A stretch of DNA of 64,000 bases from Methylocaldum sp002005105 (GCF_051027545.1 NZ_CP194902.1:682001-746000), one strand, 5' to 3'. Positions 23,809 through 32,542 are shown, counted from the stretch's first letter. Notes: generated from the letters alone by a model not told the origin. Numbers and translations: made by a program.

Positions 23809-24945
23809 ATGAAAAACGTTGTCATCGCCGGCTACTGCCGCTCGCCGTTTACCCCGGCCAAGAAAGGGCAGCTCAGCGGCATCCGCCCCGACGAATTGGC
23901 CGCGCAAGTGGTGAAAGCCTTGTTGCGCAAAACCGGCGCCAAACCCGAAGACATCGAGGATTTGATCCTCGGCTGCGCCTTTCCGGAAGCCGAGCAAGGC
24001 TTCAATTTGGGCCGTCTCGTGGTATTCCTGGCCGGTCTCCCGCAGTCGGTCGCAGGCACCACCATCAACCGGTTCTGCGGCTCGTCCATGCAGGCCATAC
24101 ACCAGGCGGCGGGAGCCATTCAACTGAATGCCGGCGAGGCGTTCATCTGCGCCGGCGTCGAATCCATGAGCCGGGTGCCGATGACGGGCTTCAATCCGAT
24201 GCCTCACCCCAGGCTTTACCAGGAATATCCGCAAGCCTACATGAGCATGGGGGAAACCGCGGAAAACCTGGTCGAGCGGTACGGCATCAGCCGCGCCGAT
24301 CAGGAGCGCTTCGCCTTCGACAGCCAGCGCAAAACGCGGGAAGCCAAAGCCGCAGGCCAATTCGACGACGAACTGATCCCGATCGAAACACCCGACGGCA
24401 CCGTAACGGAGGACGGCTGCCCACGTCCCGAAACCACTCCGGAGGGCTTGGCCGGTCTTAGACCTGCCTTCAGGGAGAACGGCGTGGTCACGGCCGGAAC
24501 CTCTTCGCCCCTCACCGACGGCGCCGCCGCGGTCCTGGTCTGCTCCGAGGATTACGCGGAACGCCACGGACTCGAACCCCTGGCGCGCGTCAAGAGCATC
24601 GCGGTGGCCGGCTGCGCCCCAGAGATCATGGGCATAGGTCCGGTCGCCGCGAGCCGCAAGGCGTTGCAACGCGCAGGGCTCGCTCTCGAGGACATCGATA
24701 TCATCGAATTGAACGAAGCCTTCGCGGTCCAGGCGCTGGCGTGCATCCGTGAACTCGGCATCGACGAGAGCAAGCTCAATCTCCACGGCGGCGCCATCGC
24801 CCTGGGCCATCCGCTGGGCGCGAGCGGAGCCCGCATCACCGGAAAAGCGGCGTCGCTGCTGAAAAAGGAAAAGAAGCGCTACGCCCTGGCGACGCAGTGC
24901 ATAGGCGGCGGACAAGGCATCGCGACGATTCTGGAAGCGGTTTGA
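23809..24945 (+). CDS. Acetyl-CoA C-acyltransferase (3-ketoacyl-CoA thiolase)
   Basis: A 378-residue thiolase with the acyl-accepting Cys90 in NRFCGSSMQ, NEAFAVQAL, His334 in GGAIALGHPLGASGAR and Cys364 in TQCIGGGQG, a complete catalytic set. An open frame extends upstream to 23,740, but the ATG at 23,809 has CAGGAGG at the right distance and the normal thiolase N-terminus. It cleaves 3-ketoacyl-CoA to acetyl-CoA and a shortened acyl-CoA. It precedes the hydroxyacyl-CoA dehydrogenase/hydratase by 53 bases, so together they form a beta-oxidation module equivalent to FadA of the FadN-A-E type. Confidence 0.93.
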   Translation: MKNVVIAGYCRSPFTPAKKGQLSGIRPDELAAQVVKALLRKTGAKPEDIEDLILGCAFPEAEQGFNLGRLVVFLAGLPQSVAGTTINRFCGSSMQAIHQAAGAIQLNAGEAFICAGVESMSRVPMTGFNPMPHPRLYQEYPQAYMSMGETAENLVERYGISRADQERFAFDSQRKTREAKAAGQFDDELIPIETPDGTVTEDGCPRPETTPEGLAGLRPAFRENGVVTAGTSSPLTDGAAAVLVCSEDYAERHGLEPLARVKSIAVAGCAPEIMGIGPVAASRKALQRAGLALEDIDIIELNEAFAVQALACIRELGIDESKLNLHGGAIALGHPLGASGARITGKAASLLKKEKKRYALATQCIGGGQGIATILEAV

Positions 24946-24998
24946 ACTTTGAAAAGGCGGGCCTCGGATGGCCCGTCTCCAAGTCAAGTGAGGCCGAC

Positions 24999-27338
24999 AT
25001 GATGAAAATAGAAAAAATGGCTGTCATCGGCGCAGGAGTCATGGGATCGGCTATCGCGGCCCAGGCCGCCAACGCCGGCGTCCCGGTTTTGTTGCTGGAC
25101 ATCGTGCCCGAAGGCGCAACGGATCGGAACATGGTTGCCAAGAACGCCTTGAAGAAGCTTCAGGAAACCGATCCGCCCCCGTTGATGCACCGCAAGAATC
25201 TCGCGCGGATCACGCCCGGCAACATCGAGGACGATCTCGAAAAACTCGCCGAGACCGATTGGATCGTCGAGGCGGTAATCGAAAAACCGGACATCAAGCA
25301 CAGGCTCTACCGCAACCTGGACAGTGTCCGCAAATCCGGTTCCGTCGTTTCCTCCAACACCTCCACCCTCCCACTCGCCGAGCTCACGCGGGACATGCCG
25401 GAGAATTTCCGGCGCGACTTCCTGATCACTCACTTCTTCAATCCGCCGCGCTACATGCGGCTGCTGGAAATCGTTTACGGCCCCGAAACCCGGCCCGATG
25501 CGCTAGCCGCGCTGGTCGACTTCGGCGACCGGCGGCTCGGCAAGAGCATCGTGCATTCCAACGATACGCCGGGCTTCATCGCCAACCGCATCGGCATCTT
25601 CTGGCTGCAGCTGGGGCTCCTGGAAGCCTTGCGCCTAGGGCTCACCGTCGAGGAAGCCGACACCGTCATCAGCCGTCCGTTCGGCATCCCGAAAACCGGC
25701 ATATTCGGCCTGCTCGACCTGGTCGGTCTCGATCTCGTCCCCCACATCGTTCCCGGCATGGATCGGGCGCTTCCGCCGAACGATCCGTTCCACGCCATCA
25801 GCCAAGTGCCGGAACGGGTGACGCGGATGATCGCGGAAGGCTATACCGGACGCAAAGGCAAGGGCGGATTTTATCGCTTGAACCGGGCTGGAGGCGGAAA
25901 GATCAAGGAAGCTCTCGACCTCCAAACCGGCACGTACCGGGTCAGCACCAAACCGGAACTCGCCAGCATCGCGGCGATGAAAGCGGGCGGCTTGGCCGGG
26001 CTGCTGCAATTCCACGACAAGACCGCCGAATACGCCCGGAGCGTCATGGCCCAGACCCTGGCTTACGCCGCCGAGGTGGCGCCGCACGTCGCCGACGATC
26101 TGGAATCGGTCGACCGCGCCATGCGGCTGGGCTACAACTGGCAGTACGGCCCGTTCGAACTGATCGACCGGATCGGCGACGAAAACCTGGTCCGGATGCT
26201 CGAAGCCATGGGCAAGCCCGTGCCAGATCTGCTCCGACACGACGGACCGCTTTACCAAGTCGTCGACGGGCGGCTGCACGGGCTTGCATTCCCCGGCACG
26301 GGCGGGACCAAGCCCACTCTACGAGCGGTGAACCGGCCACCCGGCGTCTTGCTGCTGGCCGACGTCAAGCGGCGCAGCAAGCCTCTGACGAAGAATCCTT
26401 CGGCGAGCCTTTGGGACGTGGGCGACGGCGTCGTCTGCCTGGAATTCCAGAGCAAGATGAACACCTTCGATCCTCTGGTGCTCAAGCTGGTCCACAAGGC
26501 TGTCGACATCGTGCGGAGCGATTACCGCGCGCTGGTGATTTACAACGAAGCCGACAATTTCTCCGCCGGAGCCAATCTCGGGGTGCTGCTCTTCGGCGTC
26601 AACATCGCGCTGTGGCCGGAAGTGGAGAGCATGGTCAAACAGGGCCAGGAGGCGTTCAAGGCACTCGAATACGCGCCCTTCCCCGTGGTCGGCGCGCCCT
26701 CGGGAATGGCCCTCGGCGGCGGATGCGAAATTCTGCTCCACTGCGATGCCGTCCAGGCTCATGCCGAATTGTATATGGGGCTGGTGGAAGCCGGCGTCGG
26801 CGTGATTCCCGGCTGGGGCGGCTGCAAGGAGATGCTGCTGCGCGCCTTCGCCGACAAGAAATCTCCCCAAGGCCCGATGGCGCCGGTCGCCCGCGTCTTC
26901 GAAACCGTCAGCGTCGCCACTGTGTCGAAATCGGCCCAGGAAGCGAAAGACCTTCTGTTCCTGCGCCCCACCGACGGCATCACCATGAACCGCGACCGGC
27001 TGCTGTTCGACGCCAAGGAAAAGGCGCTGGCGCTGAGCGAAAGCTACGCGCCGCCCGAGCCGCCGGTCTTTTATCTCCCAGGGCCTTCGGGCAAGGCCGC
27101 GCTGGACATGGCCATCGGCCAGTACCGGCGGCTCGGCAAGGCCACGGCCCACGACGCCGTTGTCGCCGGAGCCTTGGCCGATGTACTCACTGGAAGCGAT
27201 ACCGACATCAGCAAGCCATTGTCCGAAGACGATCTCTTGGCATTGGAGCGGCGCGCCTTCATGGACCTGGTCAAGCGAAAGGAAACGATCGCCCGCATGG
27301 AACACATGCTGGAAACCGGCAAGCCTTTGAGGAACTAG
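24999..27338 (+). CDS. 3-hydroxyacyl-CoA dehydrogenase / enoyl-CoA hydratase (FadN type)
   Basis: A 779-residue bifunctional enzyme with the dehydrogenase first: NAD motif VIGAGVMGSAIA, SSNTSTLPL, ITHFFNPPRYMRLLEIV with the catalytic His, and a C-terminal dehydrogenase domain to about residue 450. The hydratase part follows (about 490-720): FSAGANLGVLL, PVVGAPSGMALGGGCEILLHCD and GLVEAGVGVIPGWGGCKEML. This dehydrogenase-hydratase order is opposite to FadB/FadJ and typical of the FadN (YusL) family. Start is one of two adjacent ATGs at 24,999 and 25,002 behind AAGTGAGG. It works between the acyl-CoA dehydrogenase and thiolase encoded alongside; two bases separate it from the next gene. Confidence 0.93.
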   Translation: MMKIEKMAVIGAGVMGSAIAAQAANAGVPVLLLDIVPEGATDRNMVAKNALKKLQETDPPPLMHRKNLARITPGNIEDDLEKLAETDWIVEAVIEKPDIKHRLYRNLDSVRKSGSVVSSNTSTLPLAELTRDMPENFRRDFLITHFFNPPRYMRLLEIVYGPETRPDALAALVDFGDRRLGKSIVHSNDTPGFIANRIGIFWLQLGLLEALRLGLTVEEADTVISRPFGIPKTGIFGLLDLVGLDLVPHIVPGMDRALPPNDPFHAISQVPERVTRMIAEGYTGRKGKGGFYRLNRAGGGKIKEALDLQTGTYRVSTKPELASIAAMKAGGLAGLLQFHDKTAEYARSVMAQTLAYAAEVAPHVADDLESVDRAMRLGYNWQYGPFELIDRIGDENLVRMLEAMGKPVPDLLRHDGPLYQVVDGRLHGLAFPGTGGTKPTLRAVNRPPGVLLLADVKRRSKPLTKNPSASLWDVGDGVVCLEFQSKMNTFDPLVLKLVHKAVDIVRSDYRALVIYNEADNFSAGANLGVLLFGVNIALWPEVESMVKQGQEAFKALEYAPFPVVGAPSGMALGGGCEILLHCDAVQAHAELYMGLVEAGVGVIPGWGGCKEMLLRAFADKKSPQGPMAPVARVFETVSVATVSKSAQEAKDLLFLRPTDGITMNRDRLLFDAKEKALALSESYAPPEPPVFYLPGPSGKAALDMAIGQYRRLGKATAHDAVVAGALADVLTGSDTDISKPLSEDDLLALERRAFMDLVKRKETIARMEHMLETGKPLRN

Positions 27339-27340
27339 CC

Positions 27341-29125
27341 ATGGCCACCTACAAAGCACCCTTGCGCGACATGCGCTTCATCTACCACGAGTTCCTGGCC
27401 GACCAGCACTTGGAGGACATGCCCGGCATGGAGGACGTGCCGCCCGAGCTGGTGGATGCGGTCCTGGAGGAAATGGCCAAGGTGGCCGAAAACATTCTGT
27501 TCCCCCTCAACCGGAGCGGCGACGAGGAAGGCTGCCGGCTCGAGAACGGCGAGGTGCACACTCCGCGCGGCTTCAAGGACGCGTATCAGCGCTACCGGGA
27601 AGGCGGCTGGCCGGGGTTGACCAGCCGCCCCGAATACGGCGGGCAGGGACTTCCGGAAACGGTCTACGTGCTGACCTCGGAAATGATGTCGGCCAGCAAT
27701 CTGTCCTTCGCCATCTACACCAAGCTGACCCACGGCGCCTATCAGTTGCTGCTCAAGACGGCCTCGGAGGAGATCAAGAATCTTTATCTTCCGAACATGG
27801 TGGAAGGACGCTGGACCGGCACCATGTGCCTGACCGAGCCGCAATGCGGCACCGATCTCGGCCTGCTCCGCACCAAGGCGGTTCCGCAAGCCGACGGCAC
27901 TTATCGGCTCACCGGCAACAAGATTTTCATTTCGGGCGGCGAGCAGGATCTCAGCGAAAACATCATCCAGATGGTCCTGGCGCGCGCACCCGACGCCCCG
28001 CCTGGGGTCAAGGGCATAAGCCTGTTTCTGGTGCCGAAGTTCCTGGTCAACCCGGACGGAAGCCTCGGACCTCGCAACCGCATCTTCTGCACGGCCATCG
28101 AGCACAAAATGGGCATCAAGGGCTCGAGCACATGCAGCCTGAGCCTCGAAGACGCCACCGGCTATCTGATCGGAGATCTCCATAAAGGACTCCGCGCCAT
28201 GTTCGTGATGATGAACAGCGCCCGCCTCGAAGTCGGATTGCAGGGGCTGGGGCTCGGCGAAGTGGCCTATCAAAATGCCGCGGCCTATGCCAAGGAGCGC
28301 TTGCAAGGCCGCGCCCTGACCGGCCCGAAAAATCCCGAAAAGCCGGCCGATCCGCTCATCGTCCATCCGGACGTGCGGCGCATGCTCTTGACCATGCGGG
28401 CCTATACCGAGGGTATGCGGTCGATGTCGGCCTGGGTGGGCGCACAACTCGACAAGGAAAACCGGCACCCGGACCCCGGAATCCGCCAGCAGGCGGAGGA
28501 CTTCGTCGCCCTGCTGACGCCCGTAGTGAAGGCCTTCTTCACCGATCTCGGGTTCGAAACCGCCAATCTGGCCATGCAGGTATACGGCGGGCACGGCTAC
28601 ATCCGCGAACACGGCATCGAACAGTTCGTGCGCGATGCGCGCATCGCCCAGATCTACGAGGGCGCCAACGGCATCCAGGCCCTGGATCTGGTCGGACGCA
28701 AGCTGCCCGCGCACGCCGGACGGTATTTGCGCAGCTTCTTCCACCCGGTCCAGCGTTATCTCGACGAACGCGCCGGACAAGCTCAACTGGCCTTCGTCAC
28801 CGAACCGCTGGCCAAGGCGTTCGGCCGGCTGCAACGCGCGACGGCCTTCATCGCCGAGCGCAGTCTCGCCGATCCCAACGAGGCCGGCGCCGCAGCCTAT
28901 GATTACCTGCATCTGTTCGGCTTGACCACCATGGCCTATTGCTGGGCGCGCATGGCGGAAATCGCCCAGCAAAAAATCAAGGACGATACGACCGGCTTTT
29001 ATCAGGCCAAGCTCGATACAGCCCGCTTCTTCATGGAGCGCATCTTGCCCAGAACCTCGGGGCTCTTTTCCGCCATTCTTTCCGGCAGCGGGAGCATCAT
29101 GGATTTCAAGGACGAGGCGTTTTAG
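27341..29125 (+). CDS. Acyl-CoA dehydrogenase (long form with extra N- and C-terminal domains)
   Basis: A 594-residue flavoprotein. It opens with the short helical AcylCoA_DH_N region (YKAPLRDMRFIYHEFL). The usual acyl-CoA dehydrogenase domains follow: MCLTEPQCGTDLG, KIFISGGEQDL, YGGHGYIREHGIEQFVRDARI and the IYEGANGIQALDLVGRKL segment with the catalytic Glu. An extra C-terminal domain continues from about residue 470. The start ATG 27,341 follows GAGGAAC and lies 2 bases after the upstream stop, implying translational coupling. It introduces the trans-2 double bond in the first step of beta-oxidation, completing the FadD-thiolase-FadN-acyl-CoA dehydrogenase set. Confidence 0.94.
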   Translation: MATYKAPLRDMRFIYHEFLADQHLEDMPGMEDVPPELVDAVLEEMAKVAENILFPLNRSGDEEGCRLENGEVHTPRGFKDAYQRYREGGWPGLTSRPEYGGQGLPETVYVLTSEMMSASNLSFAIYTKLTHGAYQLLLKTASEEIKNLYLPNMVEGRWTGTMCLTEPQCGTDLGLLRTKAVPQADGTYRLTGNKIFISGGEQDLSENIIQMVLARAPDAPPGVKGISLFLVPKFLVNPDGSLGPRNRIFCTAIEHKMGIKGSSTCSLSLEDATGYLIGDLHKGLRAMFVMMNSARLEVGLQGLGLGEVAYQNAAAYAKERLQGRALTGPKNPEKPADPLIVHPDVRRMLLTMRAYTEGMRSMSAWVGAQLDKENRHPDPGIRQQAEDFVALLTPVVKAFFTDLGFETANLAMQVYGGHGYIREHGIEQFVRDARIAQIYEGANGIQALDLVGRKLPAHAGRYLRSFFHPVQRYLDERAGQAQLAFVTEPLAKAFGRLQRATAFIAERSLADPNEAGAAAYDYLHLFGLTTMAYCWARMAEIAQQKIKDDTTGFYQAKLDTARFFMERILPRTSGLFSAILSGSGSIMDFKDEAF

Positions 29126-29216
29126 ACCGAATCCGGAACCACTCCACGTCACTTTGACGATACAAACGCCCTGGAACTGTCTAAGAAAGGTTACCCTTTG
29201 GACAGTTCTAAGGCGC

Positions 29217-29447
29217 ATGAAACGTGAATCTTTTTCCGAAATCAGGGTGTTCTGTTATGCCGGCTATCGCGGCGACGAAGAACCGCGGCGGATGTTGATC
29301 GACGACCGCAAAGTCAAGGTGGAAATCCTCAACCGCTGGACCACGCCGGAGCACCGCTACTTCAAGGTGCTCGGCGACGATTGCCACATCTACACCATCC
29401 GCCAGAACGATCGGGACAGCCGGTGGGAACTGACTTTGCTGCACTAA
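29217..29447 (+). CDS. Small conserved beta-rich protein of unknown function
   Basis: A 76-residue cytoplasmic protein beginning MKRESFSEIRVFCYAGYRGDEEPRR in reading order, with alternating strand-like stretches (KVKVEILNRWT, HRYFKVLGDDCHIYTIRQ) and ending WELTLLH. I recall similar unnamed short proteins in other bacteria but cannot give a family name. The ATG at 29,217 has AAGG upstream and is preferred to the frame's earlier start. It follows the acyl-CoA dehydrogenase by 91 bases and may be transcribed with it. Confidence 0.6.
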   Translation: MKRESFSEIRVFCYAGYRGDEEPRRMLIDDRKVKVEILNRWTTPEHRYFKVLGDDCHIYTIRQNDRDSRWELTLLH

Positions 29448-29486
29448 GCAGGAAATGCTGCCGACAGCGCCACTGTTTGTAGTTTG

Positions 29487-29637
29487 TAGGATGGGTAGAG
29501 CGAAGCAAAACCCATCGATGGTGGGTTAGGCCGCGAGGCCGTAACCCGCCGAGCGACCTCGGACCTGTCCTGAGCCAAGTCGAAGGGTCGGTGGGTTACG
29601 CTCCGCTAACCCACCCTACGATCAATGCTCTCGATCC
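29487..29637. repeat. Composite intergenic repeat block
   Basis: Three repeat motifs lie side by side: GTAGGATGGGT ... AAACCCATC, then GGTGGGTTAGGCCGCGAGG with its partner GTAACCCGCC, and then GGTGGGTTACGC / GCTAACCCACCCTACG. Between them is TGAGCCAAGTCGAAGGG, also found in variant form at 60,728. The last pair is shared with the repeat at 1,311. No gene is present. Confidence 0.7.
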
Positions 29638-29657
29638 GCGGCGGAGAATGGAACTCC

Positions 29658-30959
29658 TCAGAACTTGATGACTGCGTCGATAGCGAATAAAAGCTGATCG
29701 CTTTTCTTGCGCGCGTCGTAGTTGTCTATTCCGTCAGCCCAGTCGTATCGGACCTCAGGGCGAACAGCGACCCAGTCCAGCGGTTTCCAGTTCAAGCCAA
29801 GGGTAACGCCGTAATAGCTGGCGGGTCCGGAAGCAAGAACGGCGCAGCCGGGACACATTTGTGCAACCCGCACGCCGTCGTCATCGCGGAACCACTCGCC
29901 CCTCAATCCCACGCCCACGGTATCGGTGACATCGTAGATCAGCTGCTGCTGAATGCCGTACCACTGAGCGTCCTTGAAATTGTTCAAAGGATGCTGTTGC
30001 TCTATACCGTGATCGTGCTGGAAGACATAGTGCACGTGATCGGTGAAATTCTGTTTGAAAACGAAACTGTAGAAGGTGCGATTGTCCTTTTTGTCGATGC
30101 CCGTTTCCCGGCGAAAATCGTCGAGGTCGTTATCGGCGTTGACATCCCCGGTGATGATCGAGAGTCCGACCGACGTAGCCTTATCGTCGGTATTCCAGAA
30201 AACGCCGCCCAGAAAATTCCAGTTCTCCATATTCTTGTCGAAACCGTCCCAGCCCGCATTGCCGTCCAGCGATCCGCCGAACTGATTGTGTCCTCCGGTG
30301 ACGGCCCCGAGGGTGACCAACAGATTGCTGACGACCGGGTAGGTGAACATGGCCCCGGTATGAGTAAAGGGTTCGCCGTACTGGAAGGTATACGGGTGGG
30401 AATAAAAGAAGTTGTCCGGAGACAAACCCGTTTCATAGCCCATGATGGTATAGAAACGGCCCAGCCGTGCCGTGATTCCGTTGCCGAACGGCGCGAACAC
30501 GTCGATATAGGCGTTGGGAAGCGCGATTTTGTAGAACCGCGTGTCGTCGCCGATCAAGTCGTTATCCCAGTGGCCGTCGCCGTAGGCGTTGATCGTATTG
30601 GTCCGGGCGTCGGTACCGAACATGAAAGTCACCTTTCCGCCCACGTCCCAATCGCTGCCCTCGACGTTCACGGTTCGGGACAAGTCCACCACCAACTGAT
30701 TGAGCTGAAACTCGCCGGCCCGATCGTTGAAGATCACGGGACCGTTGTAGTTGTCCGCCGGATCGTTGGCGTTGTAGGTAATACCCGCGTCTATCCAGCC
30801 GGTCAGGGTCAGCCCCAGGGATTTCATCCAGGCTGATTCGTTGATGACCTTTAATCCCCCCAATAAACCGGATGTCTCTTCTGCCCGGCTCGGGTCACCG
30901 ATACTCATCAGCCCGCCCGCGATGAGTGCCAGATGACGCTTCGATTTGATGTTTTTCAT
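29658..30959 (-). CDS. Putative porin (BBP2-type outer-membrane beta-barrel)
   Basis: A 433-residue barrel with a signal peptide (to about residue 26, SRAEE). It shows the PF07642-type features: LTLTGWIDAGITYN at the first strand, LNQLVVDLSRTV, PNAYIDVF, RLGRFYTIMGYET with the SPDNFFYSHPYTFQYGEPFTH loop, GLNWKPLDWVAVRPEVRYDW and terminal AIDAVIKF. These porins often sit next to nitrogen-compound transporters. It is divergent from the guanidine operon; the control region holds sigma-54-like elements in both directions, so passage of guanidine or related cations through the outer membrane is a reasonable inference. Confidence 0.85.
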   Translation of the reverse strand: MKNIKSKRHLALIAGGLMSIGDPSRAEETSGLLGGLKVINESAWMKSLGLTLTGWIDAGITYNANDPADNYNGPVIFNDRAGEFQLNQLVVDLSRTVNVEGSDWDVGGKVTFMFGTDARTNTINAYGDGHWDNDLIGDDTRFYKIALPNAYIDVFAPFGNGITARLGRFYTIMGYETGLSPDNFFYSHPYTFQYGEPFTHTGAMFTYPVVSNLLVTLGAVTGGHNQFGGSLDGNAGWDGFDKNMENWNFLGGVFWNTDDKATSVGLSIITGDVNADNDLDDFRRETGIDKKDNRTFYSFVFKQNFTDHVHYVFQHDHGIEQQHPLNNFKDAQWYGIQQQLIYDVTDTVGVGLRGEWFRDDDGVRVAQMCPGCAVLASGPASYYGVTLGLNWKPLDWVAVRPEVRYDWADGIDNYDARKKSDQLLFAIDAVIKF

Positions 30960-31026
30960 GAGTTCAGGCTCCTGTGTTTCTTGCGCTTAAACAGCGGAGC
31001 CCTGTGAGTCGTCGAAAGACTATAAA

Positions 31027-31042
31027 AGCACGAAGTGCGCCA
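31027..31042 (-). promoter_or_regulatory. Possible sigma-54 promoter for the divergent porin
   Basis: On the minus strand TGGCGCACTTCGTGCT keeps the essential GG and GC pairs with correct sigma-54 spacing, though it differs from TGGCACG-N4-TTGCW at several other bases. It would start transcription near 31,016, about 57 bases upstream of the porin ATG. Confidence 0.4.
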
Positions 31043-31152
31043 TACCTCTTAAAAAAACAATAAACAACGTTGGTCTTCCCGGATCGGCTGAACGGACATC
31101 TGCTTCCGGCAGCAATGAAAGACTCTGGGCGATAGCCGAACCCGGCTTTTCC

Positions 31153-31169
31153 GCACCATTTCGGAGCAC
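31153..31169. promoter_or_regulatory. Possible NtrC-type enhancer site
   Basis: GCACCATTTCGGAGCAC resembles the NtrC palindrome GCACCA-N4-TGGTGC with two mismatches in the right arm. It is about 85 bases upstream of the plus-strand -24 element and about 110 bases from the divergent candidate, suitable for enhancer binding to both. Confidence 0.4.
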
Positions 31170-31251
31170 AAGACCGACCTCTCGCCCCGAAATCGGTCCA
31201 AATCGCGCGCAATTCAGTTCCGAATCTTGCCGAAGCCGCTGAATTCGAGGC

Positions 31252-31267
31252 TGGCACGCATCCTGCT
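31252..31267 (+). promoter_or_regulatory. Sigma-54 (RpoN) promoter of the guanidine operon
   Basis: TGGCACGCATCCTGCT matches the sigma-54 consensus TGGCACG-N4-TTGCW at every position but one, with the -24 GG and -12 GC correctly spaced. Transcription would begin near 31,278, about 40 bases before the riboswitch. This would put the operon under nitrogen control. Confidence 0.7.
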
Positions 31268-31317
31268 GGTTCTCGTTCGTAACGAGAGGTGCGCCATTCG
31301 GCGGCACCGTTCACAAA

Positions 31318-31424
31318 TGGCGACTAGGGTTCCGGCCCCTCCGCTCGGGGGCGTCTGGTCCGAGAGTTTCCGGCCCCGTGGCTCGCGGGGTTACACGGCG
31401 GGATAAAAGCCCGGGAGGTCGTGA
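31318..31424 (+). promoter_or_regulatory. Guanidine-I (ykkC) riboswitch
   Basis: The conserved blocks of the ykkC class 1 aptamer appear in order: CTAGGGTTCCG (31,324), then a GC-rich stem, TCTGGTCCGAGAG (31,354), and ACACGGCGGGA followed by AAAAGCCCGGGAGG (31,392-31,417). A short P1 (GCGAC / GTCGT) closes it. This class binds free guanidinium and turns on guanidine export or degradation genes. Downstream, CGCCGTGTAA (31,452-31,461) is exactly complementary to TTACACGGCG of the aptamer core, giving a competing stem as a possible expression platform. A small GGTTC/GAACC hairpin sits between. The first gene has AGGAG seven bases before its ATG. Confidence 0.93.
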
Positions 31425-31482
31425 CGGTTCGTAAGAACCGGTTCGCCCTCTCGCCGTGTAATTTCCGAAAAGGAGCCCCGTG

Positions 31483-32478
31483 ATGTCGTCCCCATTCGCT
31501 CATGCCTTGCGACGTTTTCTCGCTTTCCCGGCCTTGATCGGCCTTCTTCTGCTTCCCCTGCCGTCTCCTGCCGAGGTCAAGATCGGCGTCAGCGACTGGC
31601 CGGGCTGGGTCGCCTGGTACGTGGCCGAAAAAAACGGCTATTTCAAAAAGCACGGCGCCAAAGTCAAACTGGTTTGGTTCGCCAACTACACCGATTCCAT
31701 TTCCGCGTTGTCGGCCGGCCAGCTGGACGGCAATTGCCAGACCTGGTCCGACACCATGGCCCCTCTGGCAAAGGGCATTCCGCTCAAGGCCATACTGGTC
31801 AACGACAATTCAGCCGGCAACGACGCCCTGATGGTCAGCCCCAAGATCAAGAGCTTCGCCGACCTCAAGGGCAAAAAGATCGCGCTGGAGCAGTTCAGCG
31901 TCTCCCATTTCCTGTTGGTGACCGCGCTGGCCAAGAACGGCATGACGCAGGCGGACGTCGAGATCGTCAACCTGTCCGCCGGCGACGCCGCGGCGGCCTT
32001 CCTGAGCGGTCGTGTCGACGCCACCGTGGTATGGAACCCCTGGGTCAACAAGATCGAGCTGTCGGGCAAGGGAAAAGCGCTGTTCAGCTCCAAGGACATC
32101 CCCGGACTGATTCCCGACCTCCTGGTCGTGCAGGAAAAATCCCTCGCCGCCCACCGCAAGGATTTCCTCGGCATGATCGAGGCGTGGTACGACGTCGAAA
32201 AGTTCATCCGCGAAAATCCTGACCAAGCAGTCAAGATCATGTCCAAGGTCGTCGGCCTCAAGACCGACGAGTACAAGATTTTTCTGCCCGGCACCAAGTT
32301 CTTCGCCGAGGCCGATAACCTCGAAGCCTTCGGCCCGCCCGACCAATCCCGGTCGCTGCTGAACGTAGCGCCCGCCATTTCCGACTTCCTGCTCGACAAC
32401 CGGCTGATGGAAGGCACCGTGGACTTCACCCAGGGCGTGGACGGCTCGCTGATAAAAGAAGTTGCGGACAAGAAATAG
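31483..32478 (+). CDS. ABC transporter substrate-binding protein, guanidine operon (NMT1/SsuA-like)
   Basis: A 331-residue periplasmic binding protein with a signal peptide (cleavage near SPAEV, about residue 30). It has the NMT1/THI5/SsuA-type fold: KIGVSDWPGWVAWYVAEKNGYF, NYTDSISALSAGQLDGNCQTW, KGKKIALEQFSVSHFLL and VDATVVWNPWV. It should capture the substrate for the permease/ATPase encoded next. The riboswitch and the downstream catabolic genes imply guanidine or a guanidine-yielding compound. The ATG at 31,483 is preferred over the GTG at 31,480 because of AGGAG spacing. Confidence 0.9.
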   Translation: MSSPFAHALRRFLAFPALIGLLLLPLPSPAEVKIGVSDWPGWVAWYVAEKNGYFKKHGAKVKLVWFANYTDSISALSAGQLDGNCQTWSDTMAPLAKGIPLKAILVNDNSAGNDALMVSPKIKSFADLKGKKIALEQFSVSHFLLVTALAKNGMTQADVEIVNLSAGDAAAAFLSGRVDATVVWNPWVNKIELSGKGKALFSSKDIPGLIPDLLVVQEKSLAAHRKDFLGMIEAWYDVEKFIRENPDQAVKIMSKVVGLKTDEYKIFLPGTKFFAEADNLEAFGPPDQSRSLLNVAPAISDFLLDNRLMEGTVDFTQGVDGSLIKEVADKK

Positions 32479-32542
32479 GTAACAGCCCGCCTCCGCCGGG
32501 GAGGCTCCACGTTTTCTTAACGGCTTCAATCGAGGAAAGAGA

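Noticed and set aside
25259..27340. Very long open frame on the plus strand running into the acyl-CoA dehydrogenase gene
   Set aside because: It overlaps the hydroxyacyl-CoA dehydrogenase gene in another frame, is Arg/Pro-rich and featureless, and only its last part, from 27,341, is a real gene.
27335..29218. 627-residue minus-strand frame opposite the acyl-CoA dehydrogenase
   Set aside because: Antisense shadow with His/Gly/Arg-rich composition and no family features.
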